A DNA stretch of 64,000 nucleotides. Origin: Peribacillus deserti (GTDB lineage Bacteria > Bacillota > Bacilli > Bacillales > DSM-1321). The notes beneath the pieces are model-generated. The model made no database searches. It saw only the letters and a program-made list of their open reading frames with translations, and had not been told where the DNA came from. The translations under genes and the position numbers were made by a program. Below are positions 8,787 to 17,542 of the stretch, piece by piece. The stretch spans positions 1 to 64,000 of the forward strand of contig NZ_PGUY01000010.1 in assembly GCF_002863585.1 (NCBI RefSeq). Reading direction: 5' to 3'. Position 1 is the first letter of the stretch. Each line of letters opens with the position of its first letter.

Positions 8787-9522
8787 GGTCTTGCTCTTCT
8801 TTCGTCAGCGCTATGTAGATTTCGTCCAGGTTGGCGCCTGGCATTGAAAACTCCTTTTGCAGGTCCACGAGTTTTCCTTTAGCCCTTATTTTCCCATTAT
8901 GCAGGATAATAAATGAGTCACAATACCGTTCTGCAGTTGCCAGAATATGAGTGGACATAAGAATACCCGCACCGTCTTCCTTCATTTTGTTCATTAGATC
9001 AAGCAGTGATTGTATTCCTAAAGGATCCAGACCTACAAACGGCTCATCCACTATATAGAGGGAAGGCTGGACTAAGAAAGCACACATGATCATGACCTTT
9101 TGCTTCATTCCCTTGGAAAAGTGAGCAGGAAACCACTTCAGTCGTTTTTCCATCCGAAACTCTTTCAAGAGGCTGTCAATTCGCTCCTTATAATTCTCCT
9201 CACTTAAGCCGTAAGCCATGGCGGTTAATTTCAGATGCTCTTCAAGTGTAAGCTCATCATATAAAATAGGAGTTTCCGGAACAAACGTAAATTCTTTACG
9301 GTACATTTCAGGATCGTCACTGAATTCCTTGCCATTTATTTGAATGCTTCCGGCCTTAGGCTCCATCAGACCAATGATATGTTTGATGGTGGTACTCTTC
9401 CCCGCACCATTTAAGCCGATTAACCCGACTAATTCATTTTTATTAACAGTGAAGCTGATTTCCTTCAATACAGGGTTTCTCGTATATCCTCCTGTCAGCT
9501 GGTTTACTTCTAACAGTGCCAT
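8779..9522 (-). CDS. ecsA: ABC transporter ATP-binding protein EcsA
   Basis: A 247-residue ATPase with Walker A (GLNGAGKST), a signature segment (FSKGMKQK) in place of LSGGQ, Walker B (LYIVDEPFVGLDP) and the switch histidine (STHI). The start at 9522 is chosen because it follows AAAGGAATG and gives the family length; the open frame extends 31 codons further upstream without support. With EcsB it forms the Ecs transporter linked in B. subtilis to secretion and to RasP-dependent proteolysis. Divergent from hit, with a long repeat-containing interval between. Confidence 0.95.
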   Translation of the reverse strand: MALLEVNQLTGGYTRNPVLKEISFTVNKNELVGLIGLNGAGKSTTIKHIIGLMEPKAGSIQINGKEFSDDPEMYRKEFTFVPETPILYDELTLEEHLKLTAMAYGLSEENYKERIDSLLKEFRMEKRLKWFPAHFSKGMKQKVMIMCAFLVQPSLYIVDEPFVGLDPLGIQSLLDLMNKMKEDGAGILMSTHILATAERYCDSFIILHNGKIRAKGKLVDLQKEFSMPGANLDEIYIALTKEEQDHE

Positions 9523-9639
9523 AGCTACATTCCTTTCTTCTTCTACTGCTTTTATATTAACAAATTTTCTTATGGGGACATAGCGGGACAATTCCAAATA
9601 TCCATAAAATAACAAGTAAGTTTTGGTGCAAATCTGCTT

Positions 9640-10031
9640 ATCATAATGTAGAGGAAGGAATCAGCAATGGTGTTTTAAAAACTTGATGTTCTTAGCATCA
9701 TTGAAATGGGGTGTCAGTTAAAGATATTTAACTGAATTACATCATTCAAATTTGTCTAGCAAGAAGGAGACGTGATTCTCTTGCACAAGGTATATTTGTT
9801 CCAGTGAGGCATTTCTGCACTAAATAGTGCAGAATTAAACCGCTTTATATGTTGTGAAACCTATAAAGAATTGGAGATGTTCCGATTGGACCATATTAGA
9901 TCTTTCCTAGATAACCATACTTCATAAAAAATGAGGTGTTTATCAAAGAGGACTTTGCCTGAAATAGACGTTTGAGATCTAGATTCCTTCCTCTCCGAAG
10001 CAGGGTGGTTGGCAGCCATCCTGCTTTTTTA
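9640..10031 (+). ncRNA. Candidate structured transcript or leader ending in a terminator
   Basis: No gene of ordinary length fits this stretch, yet it ends in a good terminator (9998-10031) that no plus-strand gene upstream needs. Inside are two clean stem-loops: CAGTTAAA paired with TTTAACTG near 9716-9735, and CTGCACTA paired with TAGTGCAG near 9819-9836. Two tiny frames have ribosome binding sites, one of them a 13-codon TTG frame at 9886-9927 (MDHIRSFLDNHTS). It may be a small RNA or an attenuator leader cut off from hit by the repeat that follows. A promoter was not identified with confidence. Confidence 0.35.
9998..10031 (+). terminator. Terminator of the unassigned transcript before hit
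   Basis: GCAGGGTGG pairs with CCATCCTGC around a short loop and is followed by TTTTTT on the plus strand. No protein gene precedes it on this strand within the window. Confidence 0.8.
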
Positions 10032-10035
10032 TTGG

Positions 10036-10620
10036 AAAAGCGGAGAACGGTGCTTTTCTAGAAGTATTCACTTCTATTCCCCATAATTATCCTCCAAGTT
10101 GAACCATGACCTTCAAAAGAAAAGCAGACACCTGATAGAAAAGCGGAAAGCGGTGCCTTCCTAAAAAAACTATTTTCAAGCTCCATGAAGAAGAAGTACA
10201 AAAAAAAAATATAACCCCCGAAGGAAGGCAGAGACCCGAACAGCATAAGACGAGCAGGCCGTGGAAAGCGTTCTTCTTTCCATGGACTGATTGGCTTATG
10301 ACTCGAGGGTCTCAGCTTGCAGCTGGACAAAAAGAAAAGCGGAGAACGGTGCTTTTTAAATAGTATTAATACAAAGCACAGTGATGATCCTAAACTATAA
10401 AACAGAAAAATAGGAATAAAAAGCAGACACCTGAAAGGCATAAGAAAAGCGGCAGCGTAAGGTCGCTTTTTGCCTTTTGATGGCGATTGGCTTTGACCGA
10501 AGGTGTCAGTTCGGAGCTGGACAAATCGAAAAGCGGAAAGCGCTGCCTTCCTAAAAAACTATTTTCAATCGCCATGAAGAAGAAGTACATAAAAAAATAT
10601 ACGCTGCCCGCGAGCTAAAA
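10036..10620. repeat. Dispersed intergenic repeat, family 2, copy 1
   Basis: This block is the reverse complement of much of 25730-26310: both hold the modules GGAAAGCGGTGCCTTCCT, the stem GAGACCC..AGCATAAGACGAGCAGGC, and a GTGTCAGTTCGGAGCTGGAC module. Frames that seem open inside (on the minus strand, 10058-10590) consist of this repeat and are not genes. It separates the divergent ecs operon and hit. Confidence 0.8.
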
Positions 10621-10742
10621 AGATTTGTTGTATTTAAAATCCTTAATCAGTACGGCTCTTATGACTCCTCCATTTATTTTACTGTCCTCCCTCCACTATG
10701 ATAAAATTTGGATATCCGTTTCAGGAAAGGATGGTATTAATA

Positions 10743-11165
10743 ATGGGAAATTGTATTTTTTGCAGCATCATCAAAGGTGATATCCCTGCTTCAAAGGTGT
10801 ACGAAAATGAACATGTGATGGCATTTTTGGATATCAGCCAGGTAACGAAGGGACATACTTTGGTTATTCCCAAGGCACACCAGGAAAATATCTATGAATT
10901 AACACCCGAGACAGCAAGCCAGCTTTTCTCCGCTGTTCCTGATATAGCTAACGCCATAAAAAAGGAATTCAAACCAATCGGCTTAAACGTACTAAACAAC
11001 AACGGGGAGCACGCGGGCCAATCCGTATTTCATTACCATATGCATCTCATTCCACGATATGGAGAAGGAGATGGATTTGGAGCAGTATGGAAAACACACA
11101 CAAGTGAATATACTCCCGAAAATCTTTCTAACATCGCTGAATCCATCGCTAAACATCTTACATAA
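10743..11165 (+). CDS. hit: HIT family nucleotide-binding hydrolase Hit
   Basis: A 140-residue histidine-triad protein of the Hint branch, which hydrolyses nucleoside phosphoramidates. The triad HYHMHLIPR is present near residues 98-106, as is the N-terminal zinc-type CIFC segment and the conserved GLNVLNNNGEHAGQ. The start at 10743 follows AGGAAAGGATGG; 15 upstream in-frame codons are not supported. It lies divergent from ecsA as in B. subtilis and ends at a strong terminator. Confidence 0.95.
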   Translation: MGNCIFCSIIKGDIPASKVYENEHVMAFLDISQVTKGHTLVIPKAHQENIYELTPETASQLFSAVPDIANAIKKEFKPIGLNVLNNNGEHAGQSVFHYHMHLIPRYGEGDGFGAVWKTHTSEYTPENLSNIAESIAKHLT

Positions 11166-11175
11166 CACCAGTATA

Positions 11176-11209
11176 GCCTGCAAGCTCCCTTGCAGGCTTA
11201 ATTTTTTAC
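11176..11209 (+). terminator. Terminator of hit
   Basis: GCCTGCAAG pairs with CTTGCAGGC around a 4-base loop and is followed by TTAATTTTTT. Confidence 0.9.
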
Positions 11210-11443
11210 TTTTTCAGCCGCCCCTATTTTTATCCAGTCCCGCATCTTCCTCTAAGATGAAAAAACCTGAAGAGCAGCCTAAATCATATCTTACGTTTCA
11301 AACATATATGCCTATGCAAAGTTTTTTTTCCAACTATGTTTTTTTGAAAATTTAGTAAGTATCCCTTTAAATTCGAATGCTATATCTGATAGGATAAAGA
11401 TACAGTATAAAAACTTTAGTGATTTAAAGCGGAGGAGATATGA

Positions 11444-12526
11444 ATGGAAAGAGCCTTAAACTTTAATGCAGGTCCTGCTGCACTTCCTCTTGAAGTGTTA
11501 GAAAAGGCAAAGGATGAATGGCTGAACTACAGCGGAACAGGCATGTCCATTCTAGAGATGAGCCACCGCAGCCCTGAATTTGAGTCAGTGTTAAATCATG
11601 CTAAAAAACTGCTAACCGAATTGCTGGATATTCCTGAGACTCATGAAGTTCTTTTCCTTCAGGGTGGAGCCTCCCTTCAATTTTCAATGGTTCCCTATAA
11701 CCTGCTTACAGAAGAAAAAAGAGCTTATTATGTGCTGACTGGGGTCTGGTCAGAAAAGGCACTGGCAGAAGCAAGGAAACTAGGAGAAACAATAACAGCA
11801 GCGACGGCAAAGCCGAAAAATTACACCACCATCCCTTCTCTAGATGATCTGCAATTAAGGGCGGATGCTGCGTACCTTCATATAACCAGCAATAATACGA
11901 TCTATGGAACACAGTGGCCCTCTTTTCCTGATACGGGTTCGATTCCATTAGTCGCCGATATGTCCAGTGACATCCTTAGCAGGCCCTTAGATATCTCGAA
12001 ATTTGGTTTGATTTATGCTGGCGCGCAAAAAAATCTGGGCCCGTCAGGTGTGACAGTGGTAATCATAAAGAAAGATCTCATCAGGGAAGATGCATCACAT
12101 CTGCCAGCAATGTTAAACTATCATACGTATTATAAAAATAATTCTCTGTTTAATACTCCTCCTTCATTCGCCATCTACCTGCTGTCCCTTGTTTTAGAAT
12201 GGACAAAGAAAAATGGCGGCATAGCCGGGATAGAGGATATAAATAGACAGAAGGCTGCTCTTCTTTATAAAACGATTGATGAAAGTGATGGTTTTTATAA
12301 AGGACACGCCGAAAAACCTTTTAGATCACAGATGAATGTCACCTTTACATTGCAGAGTGAAGAGCTTACCAGAAAGTTTCTTGCTTTTGCTAAGGAAGAA
12401 GGCTTTAAAGGGTTAAACGGGCATCGATCAATCGGGGGCTGCCGTGCATCCATTTACAATGCCATACCGCTGGCTCACTGTGAAAAATTAGCAGACTTCA
12501 TGCTTCGTTTTAAGAAAATGAATTAG
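11444..12526 (+). CDS. serC: Phosphoserine aminotransferase
   Basis: The 360-residue PLP enzyme converts 3-phosphohydroxypyruvate and glutamate to phosphoserine in serine biosynthesis. Family hallmarks are FNAGPAALPLEVLEKA at the N-terminus, FLQGGASLQF, the PLP-lysine segment LIYAGAQKNLGPSGV and the C-terminal GHRSIGGCRASIYNA. The start follows GGAGGAGATATGA. It is a single gene upstream of trpP on the same strand, as in B. subtilis. No T-box or other leader was recognised in front of it. Confidence 0.97.
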   Translation: MERALNFNAGPAALPLEVLEKAKDEWLNYSGTGMSILEMSHRSPEFESVLNHAKKLLTELLDIPETHEVLFLQGGASLQFSMVPYNLLTEEKRAYYVLTGVWSEKALAEARKLGETITAATAKPKNYTTIPSLDDLQLRADAAYLHITSNNTIYGTQWPSFPDTGSIPLVADMSSDILSRPLDISKFGLIYAGAQKNLGPSGVTVVIIKKDLIREDASHLPAMLNYHTYYKNNSLFNTPPSFAIYLLSLVLEWTKKNGGIAGIEDINRQKAALLYKTIDESDGFYKGHAEKPFRSQMNVTFTLQSEELTRKFLAFAKEEGFKGLNGHRSIGGCRASIYNAIPLAHCEKLADFMLRFKKMN

Positions 12527-12617
12527 CTTTATCTTTCAATCGTTACATGTTATAATTTTGATCATAATCTTTTTGCGTCAGGCAAGAGTGCACTGGCGGA
12601 GAAGATTAATATAAAAA

Positions 12618-12647
12618 AAGCTTAGAAGAGCATAGGAGAGATGAGAA
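12618..12647 (+). promoter_or_regulatory. TRAP-type NAG repeat over the trpP ribosome binding site
   Basis: Triplets AAG, TAG, GAG, TAG, GAG, GAG begin at 12618, 12623, 12628, 12633, 12638 and 12643, each separated by exactly two bases, and the series runs straight into the ATG at 12648. Two more GAG triplets lie further upstream. The tryptophan-activated protein TRAP binds (G/U)AG triplets spaced two to three bases apart, and in B. subtilis trpP translation is controlled this way. The series covers the Shine-Dalgarno GGAGAGATGAG. Confidence 0.8.
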
Positions 12648-13175
12648 ATGAATACGAAAACACTTGTATCCCTTTCCCTGTTGGTTGGGATTGGAGCAGC
12701 CTTACATTTAATTATTCCTGGATTTTTCCTGGGAATGAAGCCTGATTTAATGTTGATTATGATGTTCTTGGGAATCTTCCTGTTTACTGAGAAGAAAAAT
12801 GTCTTATTACTGGCCCTGCTTACAGGAATTATTTCAGGATTGACTTCAACTTTTCCAGGCGGACTACTGCCAAATATTATAGATAAATTTGTTACAGCCT
12901 TTGTTATTTACTTCATCTATGTGGCTGTTAAAAAAAGCAGCTCCGTTTACGCGGTGTGTGCCCTTACTGGGGCCGGTACCTTGATTTCTGGAGCAGTGTT
13001 CCTGGGTTCAGCCTTATTAATATCCGGGCTTCCGGGGTCAGCTGGTTTTCTTGGACTATACTCTGTTGTCGTTTTGCCAGCCGCTGTTTTCAATCTAGCA
13101 GCTATGGCTATCATATACCCAATGGTCAGCAAGATCTTAAAACGCACCAGCTTACAGCCAGCAATAAAAAATTAA
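12648..13175 (+). CDS. trpP: Tryptophan transporter TrpP
   Basis: The 175-residue protein is an integral membrane transporter of the TrpP family (energy-coupling-factor S-component-like), with five to six hydrophobic segments and the family features LHLIIPGFFLGMKPDLMLIM and TSTFPGGLLPNIIDKFVTA. Its place after serC agrees with B. subtilis. The NAG repeat over its start suggests repression by tryptophan-loaded TRAP. A terminator follows. Confidence 0.93.
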   Translation: MNTKTLVSLSLLVGIGAALHLIIPGFFLGMKPDLMLIMMFLGIFLFTEKKNVLLLALLTGIISGLTSTFPGGLLPNIIDKFVTAFVIYFIYVAVKKSSSVYAVCALTGAGTLISGAVFLGSALLISGLPGSAGFLGLYSVVVLPAAVFNLAAMAIIYPMVSKILKRTSLQPAIKN

Positions 13176-13189
13176 ATCATACACATTCA

Positions 13190-13216
13190 GCCGCCCTTAA
13201 AACCGGGCGGCTTTTA
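13190..13216 (+). terminator. Terminator of trpP
   Basis: GCCGCCC pairs with GGGCGGC around an 8-base loop, followed by TTTTA. It also lies just behind the convergent small gene at 13221. Confidence 0.85.
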
Positions 13217-13220
13217 CTAT

Positions 13221-13418
13221 TCATGAACTTGATAAACTACTCAACAAAAGACCAATAATGAAAAATGCCGCCCCTCCAGCCCCTAAGAGTGCGGCTTTTT
13301 TTATAAGCAGGTTTTTAGCCGGGAAGAAAATGGTTCTCAATGAATTCAGAAAAAAATACCCCATTCCTATGGCAAATAAGAAGCTGATAAAATACGATAT
13401 CGATACGAACGCCTCCAC
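13221..13418 (-). CDS. Small two-helix membrane protein, unknown function
   Basis: The 65-residue product has two membrane helices (about residues 8-28 and 42-60) joined by a basic loop with FPAKNLLIKK. The GTG start at 13418 follows a strong GGGAGGGAACTT ribosome binding site. I do not recognise a family. It is convergent with trpP and divergent from yhaH; function is unknown, but codon use and the ribosome binding site support a real gene. Confidence 0.7.
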   Translation of the reverse strand: MEAFVSISYFISFLFAIGMGYFFLNSLRTIFFPAKNLLIKKAALLGAGGAAFFIIGLLLSSLSSS

Positions 13419-13656
13419 AAGTTCCCTCCCTGATAAAAAAGTTTTCTATTATCATATATGCACCTAAAGCGTTTGTATGTACTTGCATTCATCTTTATCC
13501 TCTAAATTTGTAAAACATATTTTTAAATATGTTGTTTTAATATAAAGTTTTTGTGATATACAATTAAGAGGAGAATTATTTTCTTTTTGTGCTTTTAATG
13601 AGTAATAAAGGAGTTTTCTTCCTTTTTGTAGAAAAATATAAATATGAGGTGATCCA

Positions 13657-14040
13657 ATGAAAGTCAAATCTCTATTACTAGGCATTCTAACAGGTTCAAT
13701 CGTGGCAGGTGCAGGTACACTTCTGTCAGCTCCAGCTTCAGGAAAAGATCTTAGAAAACGAATCCAGGAAAACAAGGCAGAAATTCTTGAACTTTTAAAC
13801 GAAATTAAAGGCAAAGCTTTGGATGTAAAAAATGAAGCTCTATCTGCCTCGCTCACAAGCAAGGAAAGCGTCAAGGCCTTTACCACTGAAGTTAAAAATT
13901 TAATGGAAAACTGGAAACAGGATATACAGCCGCATAAAGAGGAAATTCAGCTTAGAATTTCTGAAATTGAAGGAGCAATTCAGGAATTAGAAGGCGTTGT
14001 CAGCAAATCGTCCACAGGCGAAAAAGAAAATAAAAAGTAA
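13657..14040 (+). CDS. yhaH: YtxH domain protein YhaH
   Basis: A 127-residue protein with an N-terminal hydrophobic glycine-rich segment (LLLGILTGSIVAGAGTLLSA) characteristic of YtxH/YhaH proteins, followed by a charged, helical, coiled-coil-prone region. Such proteins are associated with general stress and the membrane; the molecular role is not known. The start follows TGAGGTGATCC. It lies between trpP and scoC as in B. subtilis. Confidence 0.9.
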   Translation: MKVKSLLLGILTGSIVAGAGTLLSAPASGKDLRKRIQENKAEILELLNEIKGKALDVKNEALSASLTSKESVKAFTTEVKNLMENWKQDIQPHKEEIQLRISEIEGAIQELEGVVSKSSTGEKENKK

Positions 14041-14085
14041 AGCGGCCGTATAGCCGCTTATACAACTCTCCTTCAGCTTAAGAAA

Positions 14086-14109
14086 GGCTTGGATATCCAA
14101 GTCTTTTTT
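14086..14109 (+). terminator. Terminator of yhaH
   Basis: GGCTTGGA pairs with TCCAAGTC around a 2-base loop and is followed by TTTTTT. A further short stem (AGCGGC with GCCGCT) lies directly after the stop codon. Confidence 0.75.
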
Positions 14110-14370
14110 AAAACATATCCGCATCCCTTTAAACGTTATTTCAGTAAAAAGAATAATTTTCCACTTCTAAGTGTTCAGGCGGAATACAAAGCGTTGAATT
14201 TTTCTACATACTTACACTAAGCCTTTGTTTATTGCCGAGTTAGAGCCGTTTCTCTCAAATATCAAGTGAAATTTTCATTTTAAATTCAAAAAATTTTGTT
14301 TTTTCGCTTTATAAGTTATTGTTTTATTGTCATAATAAAAGTACACAACTAAAAAGTGGGTGAATCTCGA

Positions 14371-14946
14371 ATGCCTGAAAAAAATTATTCTATGGTAGAG
14401 GCGATGCTATTCAGTCAGAGAATAGCGCAGTTAAGTAAAGCGCTTTGGAAATCAATTGAGAAGGATTGGCAGCAATGGATTAAGCCATACAATCTAAATA
14501 TCAATGAACATCATATCCTATGGATTGCCTACCATCTAAATGGAGCATCTATTTCGGATGTAGCGAAATTTGGAGTCATGCATGTTTCCACTGCTTTTAA
14601 CTTCTCTAAGAAGCTTGAAGAAAGGGGTCTTCTCCTCTTTTCAAAAAAAGAGACAGATAAAAGGAACACTTATATTCAGATTACCGAAGAAGGCGAAAAA
14701 ATCCTCCTGGATCTTATGGAAAACTACGACCCTGCTAATAATGCTGCATTTACCGGTGCCCTCCCTTTACGTGAACTTTATGGCAAGTTCCCTGATATGC
14801 TGGAGATGATGGCTGTCATCAAAAATATATATGGCGAACACTTTATGGAGATTTTCGAACGCTCTTTTTCCAATATAGAAAAGGAATTTACAGATTTTAA
14901 TGGAACCCTGATCAAAAAGGAAGCTTTAAATGAAACAAAAAGTTAG
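14371..14946 (+). CDS. scoC: MarR-type transition-state regulator ScoC (Hpr)
   Basis: The 191-residue DNA-binding protein represses exoprotease genes, sporulation and peptide transport in B. subtilis. A winged helix-turn-helix covers about residues 45-110 ([28 protein letters not shown], quoted in part as [18 protein letters not shown]), followed by the family-specific C-terminal region ending in [17 protein letters not shown]. The start at 14371 is preferred to a GTG five codons upstream, because that GTG forms part of the ribosome binding site AGTGGGTGA. A terminator follows. Its target genes in this organism are not shown by the window, although the nearby secretion genes are plausible. 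Confidence 0.93.
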   Translation: MPEKNYSMVEAMLFSQRIAQLSKALWKSIEKDWQQWIKPYNLNINEHHILWIAYHLNGASISDVAKFGVMHVSTAFNFSKKLEERGLLLFSKKETDKRNTYIQITEEGEKILLDLMENYDPANNAAFTGALPLRELYGKFPDMLEMMAVIKNIYGEHFMEIFERSFSNIEKEFTDFNGTLIKKEALNETKS

Positions 14947-14977
14947 CCCTGGCTTCTAGAAATCTATACATCTAATA

Positions 14978-15006
14978 AAGCGGATAATAAAATAAATCCG
15001 CTTTTA
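14978..15006 (+). terminator. Terminator of scoC
   Basis: AAAGCGGA pairs with TCCGCTTT around an AT-rich loop. Confidence 0.65.
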
Positions 15007-15077
15007 GTCCGCTGCCTATTGTTCGGAATTTCACAAAATGATAATCGCCCCTACTCTTTAGGAGTTTCCCCAAAATA

Positions 15078-15362
15078 ATGAAGAAACCTTCGCGTCATAC
15101 TTCTTACTATCTTTTTTACTCATTTTTTGGTATCGTATTTATACAATTTGTGTTTTTTCATAAAGGAGGGGATTTCAGGTTGGTATCACTTTTTTTCAGT
15201 TTACTTGCTATGATCATATTATTCTTTACTAATCAAATGACTGCTTCACTATGTACACAGAAGGAAATCCCTGAAGACCGCCAGCCGGGTGTCTTTCGTA
15301 CTATTAATATATTAATTACCATTCTTCTAATTTCATCTTATATTGAAGTATTATTTACATAG
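15078..15362 (+). CDS. Small membrane protein, unknown function
   Basis: The 94-residue product has three hydrophobic segments (about residues 11-30, 38-55 and 75-92), with a hydrophilic stretch SLCTQKEIPEDRQPGVFR between the last two. No family was recognised. A ribosome binding site is weak, but the frame is followed immediately by a strong terminator, which supports transcription as a unit. Confidence 0.6.
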   Translation: MKKPSRHTSYYLFYSFFGIVFIQFVFFHKGGDFRLVSLFFSLLAMIILFFTNQMTASLCTQKEIPEDRQPGVFRTINILITILLISSYIEVLFT

Positions 15363-15392
15363 TCAGGCAGATTTATTTGTATCGATAAAACA

Positions 15393-15423
15393 AAGGGTGA
15401 AGCATTCCGCTTCACCTTTTTTT
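15393..15423. terminator. Bidirectional terminator between convergent small genes
   Basis: GGTGAAGC pairs with GCTTCACC and is followed by TTTTTTT on the plus strand; the minus strand also has a T-rich tail. It separates the membrane protein gene at 15078 from the minus-strand gene at 15430. Confidence 0.85.
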
Positions 15424-15429
15424 GTGAGA

Positions 15430-15522
15430 CTAGCAGCACCACCATGATGCACCAATGATGATAAGAAGGATGAAAAGTACAACAAGTAATGCAAAGCCTC
15501 CTCCGTAAGCTCCTCCAGACAT
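15430..15522 (-). CDS. YjcZ-family small spore protein
   Basis: A 30-residue protein, MSGGAYGGGFALLVVLFILL continued by IIIGASWWCC, with a glycine/tyrosine-rich head and a single hydrophobic helix. This is the typical form of the YjcZ sporulation family found in many copies in bacilli. The ribosome binding site AAAGGAGGAAAAAGC is excellent. It is usually made in the mother cell or forespore, but no sporulation promoter was identified here. Confidence 0.88.
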   Translation of the reverse strand: MSGGAYGGGFALLVVLFILLIIIGASWWCC

Positions 15523-15853
15523 GCTTTTTCCTCCTTTCAATTTGGAAAAAAGTGAAAATTGGATCCACACTGATCAGGATTCTGATAATACGGTTTTCGT
15601 TCAGGTCCTTTATAGCCAAGAGCCTTGCGACCGTAAATCAAGTAAGCTTAAATAAGTGTGCCGGCGTTGAAGCCCCTTCATTTCACTTCAAGGTATCATA
15701 TGTTCAGAGGAAAGAATTGGATGGGCAAAAGAACTAATTATTTTAAAATAACCAATTATTTTCAAGTATTTTTTTCCCTTGGAATTAATTTATGTTATAG
15801 TTAGATTTGTGGATTTACATAGGCCACGAAATAAAGAACGGGAGTTGTTAAGC

Positions 15854-16726
15854 ATGAAGAAATGGGCATTATCCATCGCCGTTACAGCTGGCCTTTTAGG
15901 ATTAACCGCCTGTAACAATAATGGTGGAGGCTCCGATGCGGTCGTAGAAACCAAAGCAGGAGACGTAACGAAGGACGAGCTATATAATTCAATGAAAACC
16001 CGCTATGGTAATAAAGCACTTCAAGAACTTGTTTATGAAAAAGTTCTCTCTGAAAAATATAAGGTTTCCAATAAAGAAGTTACTGAAAAAGTAGACAAGG
16101 TTAAAGCGGAGCTTGGCCCTCAATTTGCCATGGCTCTTCAGCAATACGGCTACAAAGATGAAGCCGATCTAAAACGCTCATTCAAAATTGGACTTCTTCA
16201 GGAAAAGGCAGCTATTAAAGATGTAAAAGCAACGGATAAAGAAGTAAAAGATGCTTATGACAGCTTTACACCTGAAATTAAAGCACGCCACATCCTTGTT
16301 CAAGACGAAAAAACAGCTAAGGAAGTTAAAGCGAAGCTTGATAAAGGTGAAAAATTCGAAGATCTAGCGAAGAAATACTCAAAAGACCCTGGTTCTGCTG
16401 AAAAGGGCGGCGATTTAGGATGGTTCGGACCTGGCAAAATGGTTCCTGAATTCGAAAAGGCTGCTTATAAGCTGAACAAAAACCAAATCAGCAATCCAGT
16501 TAAAACAGAGCACGGATACCACATTATTCAAGTGACAGATAAAAAAGAAAAGCAGAGCTTTGATAAAATGAAGAAAGATCTGGAGTATCAAGTAAAAGTA
16601 TCCAAGCTTACACCGGAAATTGTTCAAAAAGCAATGGATCGTGAGCTGAAAGCAGCTAAGGTTGAGATCAAAGATAAAGATCTTAAGAACGCATTAGATG
16701 CCGCTCCAACTGAAACTCCTCAGTAA
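15854..16726 (+). CDS. prsA: Peptidyl-prolyl isomerase lipoprotein PrsA
   Basis: The 290-residue lipoprotein folds secreted proteins at the outer face of the membrane. The signal peptide ends in a lipobox, LLGLTACNNN, placing the lipidated Cys at about residue 20. A parvulin PPIase domain covers about residues 135-230 (ARHILVQDEKTAKEVKAKL in part, DPGSAEKGGDLGWFGPGKMV, TEHGYHIIQV). The start at 15854 is chosen over an in-frame ATG 25 codons upstream because it begins the signal peptide and follows GGGAGTTGTTAAGC. In this window it likely serves the secreted amylase, the PBP and the amidase. A strong terminator follows. Confidence 0.96.
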   Translation: MKKWALSIAVTAGLLGLTACNNNGGGSDAVVETKAGDVTKDELYNSMKTRYGNKALQELVYEKVLSEKYKVSNKEVTEKVDKVKAELGPQFAMALQQYGYKDEADLKRSFKIGLLQEKAAIKDVKATDKEVKDAYDSFTPEIKARHILVQDEKTAKEVKAKLDKGEKFEDLAKKYSKDPGSAEKGGDLGWFGPGKMVPEFEKAAYKLNKNQISNPVKTEHGYHIIQVTDKKEKQSFDKMKKDLEYQVKVSKLTPEIVQKAMDRELKAAKVEIKDKDLKNALDAAPTETPQ

Positions 16727-16746
16727 GAGAGAAACATGCATATATA

Positions 16747-16790
16747 CAAAAACAGGGACGAATCTACAGAATTCGTCCCTGTTTTTTATT
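16747..16790 (+). terminator. Terminator of prsA
   Basis: A 13-bp stem (AACAGGGACGAAT with ATTCGTCCCTGTT) followed by TTTTT; A residues before the stem give it some bidirectional character. Confidence 0.9.
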
Positions 16791-16792
16791 TT

Positions 16793-17210
16793 GGCTCTTT
16801 TCTAAAAAGATAGTTGTTTTTTTAAGTTCTGTGAACTTACCCTATTGTTAAATATGTTGATTGGAACGTAAGGTGCGAGACTCCTGCGGGAGCAGCGGGT
16901 ATGTCCAGCTCCGGACTGACACCTTCGGTCATAAGCCAATCGCCATTAAAAGGCAAAATCGGCCTTTTACTGCCGCTAGTCTTATGCCGGTCAGGTGTCT
17001 GCTTTTCTTTTAGCGTCTTGCCTCTAATAAAAAAGATCATCATTCAGCTTTTGGATGGATCTTTTCTTGAAAAGCACCGTCCTCCGCTTTTCGATCAGGT
17101 GAGACCCCGCAAGCGAAGCCGAGGAGGCTCAGCGCCCGCCCCGCGGAAAGCGAGCATCCTCACGTTCCAATCACCCTTGTTCAATAACAACAAAGTTTGC
17201 GAAAACAGCA
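16793..17210. repeat. Dispersed intergenic repeat, family 1, copy B
   Basis: The copy runs from GGCTCTTTTCTAAAAAGAT to TTTGCGAAAACAGC. Near its ends lie inverted arms, TTGATTGGAACGTAAGG and CCTCACGTTCCAATCA. The interior has family-2 modules (GTCCAGCTCCGGACTGACAC and a stem around the 16930-17000 segment) plus the conserved GAGGAGGCTCAGCGC core. No gene is present. Confidence 0.8.
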
Positions 17211-17224
17211 TTTATTTTCCAGGA

Positions 17225-17431
17225 TTAAACAATTAATTCAGTATCTATATCTTCTTCAGCAACAGTGATCCCCTGACGTTTTCGCTTCTCTTCTTCCATT
17301 CTATCCATATACTTTTTTCCTTCTTCTTCAATCCAGGCCATTTCAAGCTTTTTGTCATCTCTTGCTGTTTTAACCGTCATAAATGCACTGCTGACAATCC
17401 CCGCAATGACAAACCAGATCCACACAGGCAT
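17225..17431 (-). CDS. yhaL: Sporulation YhaL-family protein
   Basis: A 68-residue protein with one N-terminal membrane helix (VWIWFVIAGIVSSAFMTV) and a highly charged, helical remainder (RMEEEKRKRQGITVAEEDID). It matches the YhaL family, transcribed during sporulation in B. subtilis; its molecular role is not known. The start follows GGGGAGAAAAG. It is downstream of yhaM and separated by a terminator. Confidence 0.88.
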   Translation of the reverse strand: MPVWIWFVIAGIVSSAFMTVKTARDDKKLEMAWIEEEGKKYMDRMEEEKRKRQGITVAEEDIDTELIV

Positions 17432-17493
17432 TCTTTTCTCCCCTCCCCTATACGGGTTTGTCCTTCTACTCCCTAATCTATGCCCAGGGTAAA

Positions 17494-17526
17494 TAAAATA
17501 TGCCTCTCCAGAGATTGAGAGGCATA
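17494..17526 (-). terminator. Terminator of yhaM
   Basis: ATGCCTCTC pairs with GAGAGGCAT; the minus strand continues ATTTTATTTA. It lies 17 bases past the yhaM stop. Confidence 0.8.
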
Positions 17527-17542
17527 TGGCAGAACTACTATA

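Noticed and set aside
10058-10590. Minus-strand frames of 66-127 codons before hit
   Set aside because: They consist of the dispersed repeat that also occurs at 25730-26310 and show no coding character.
11210-11443. T-box or other leader before serC
   Set aside because: No GGTGG-type T-box sequence or antiterminator was found.
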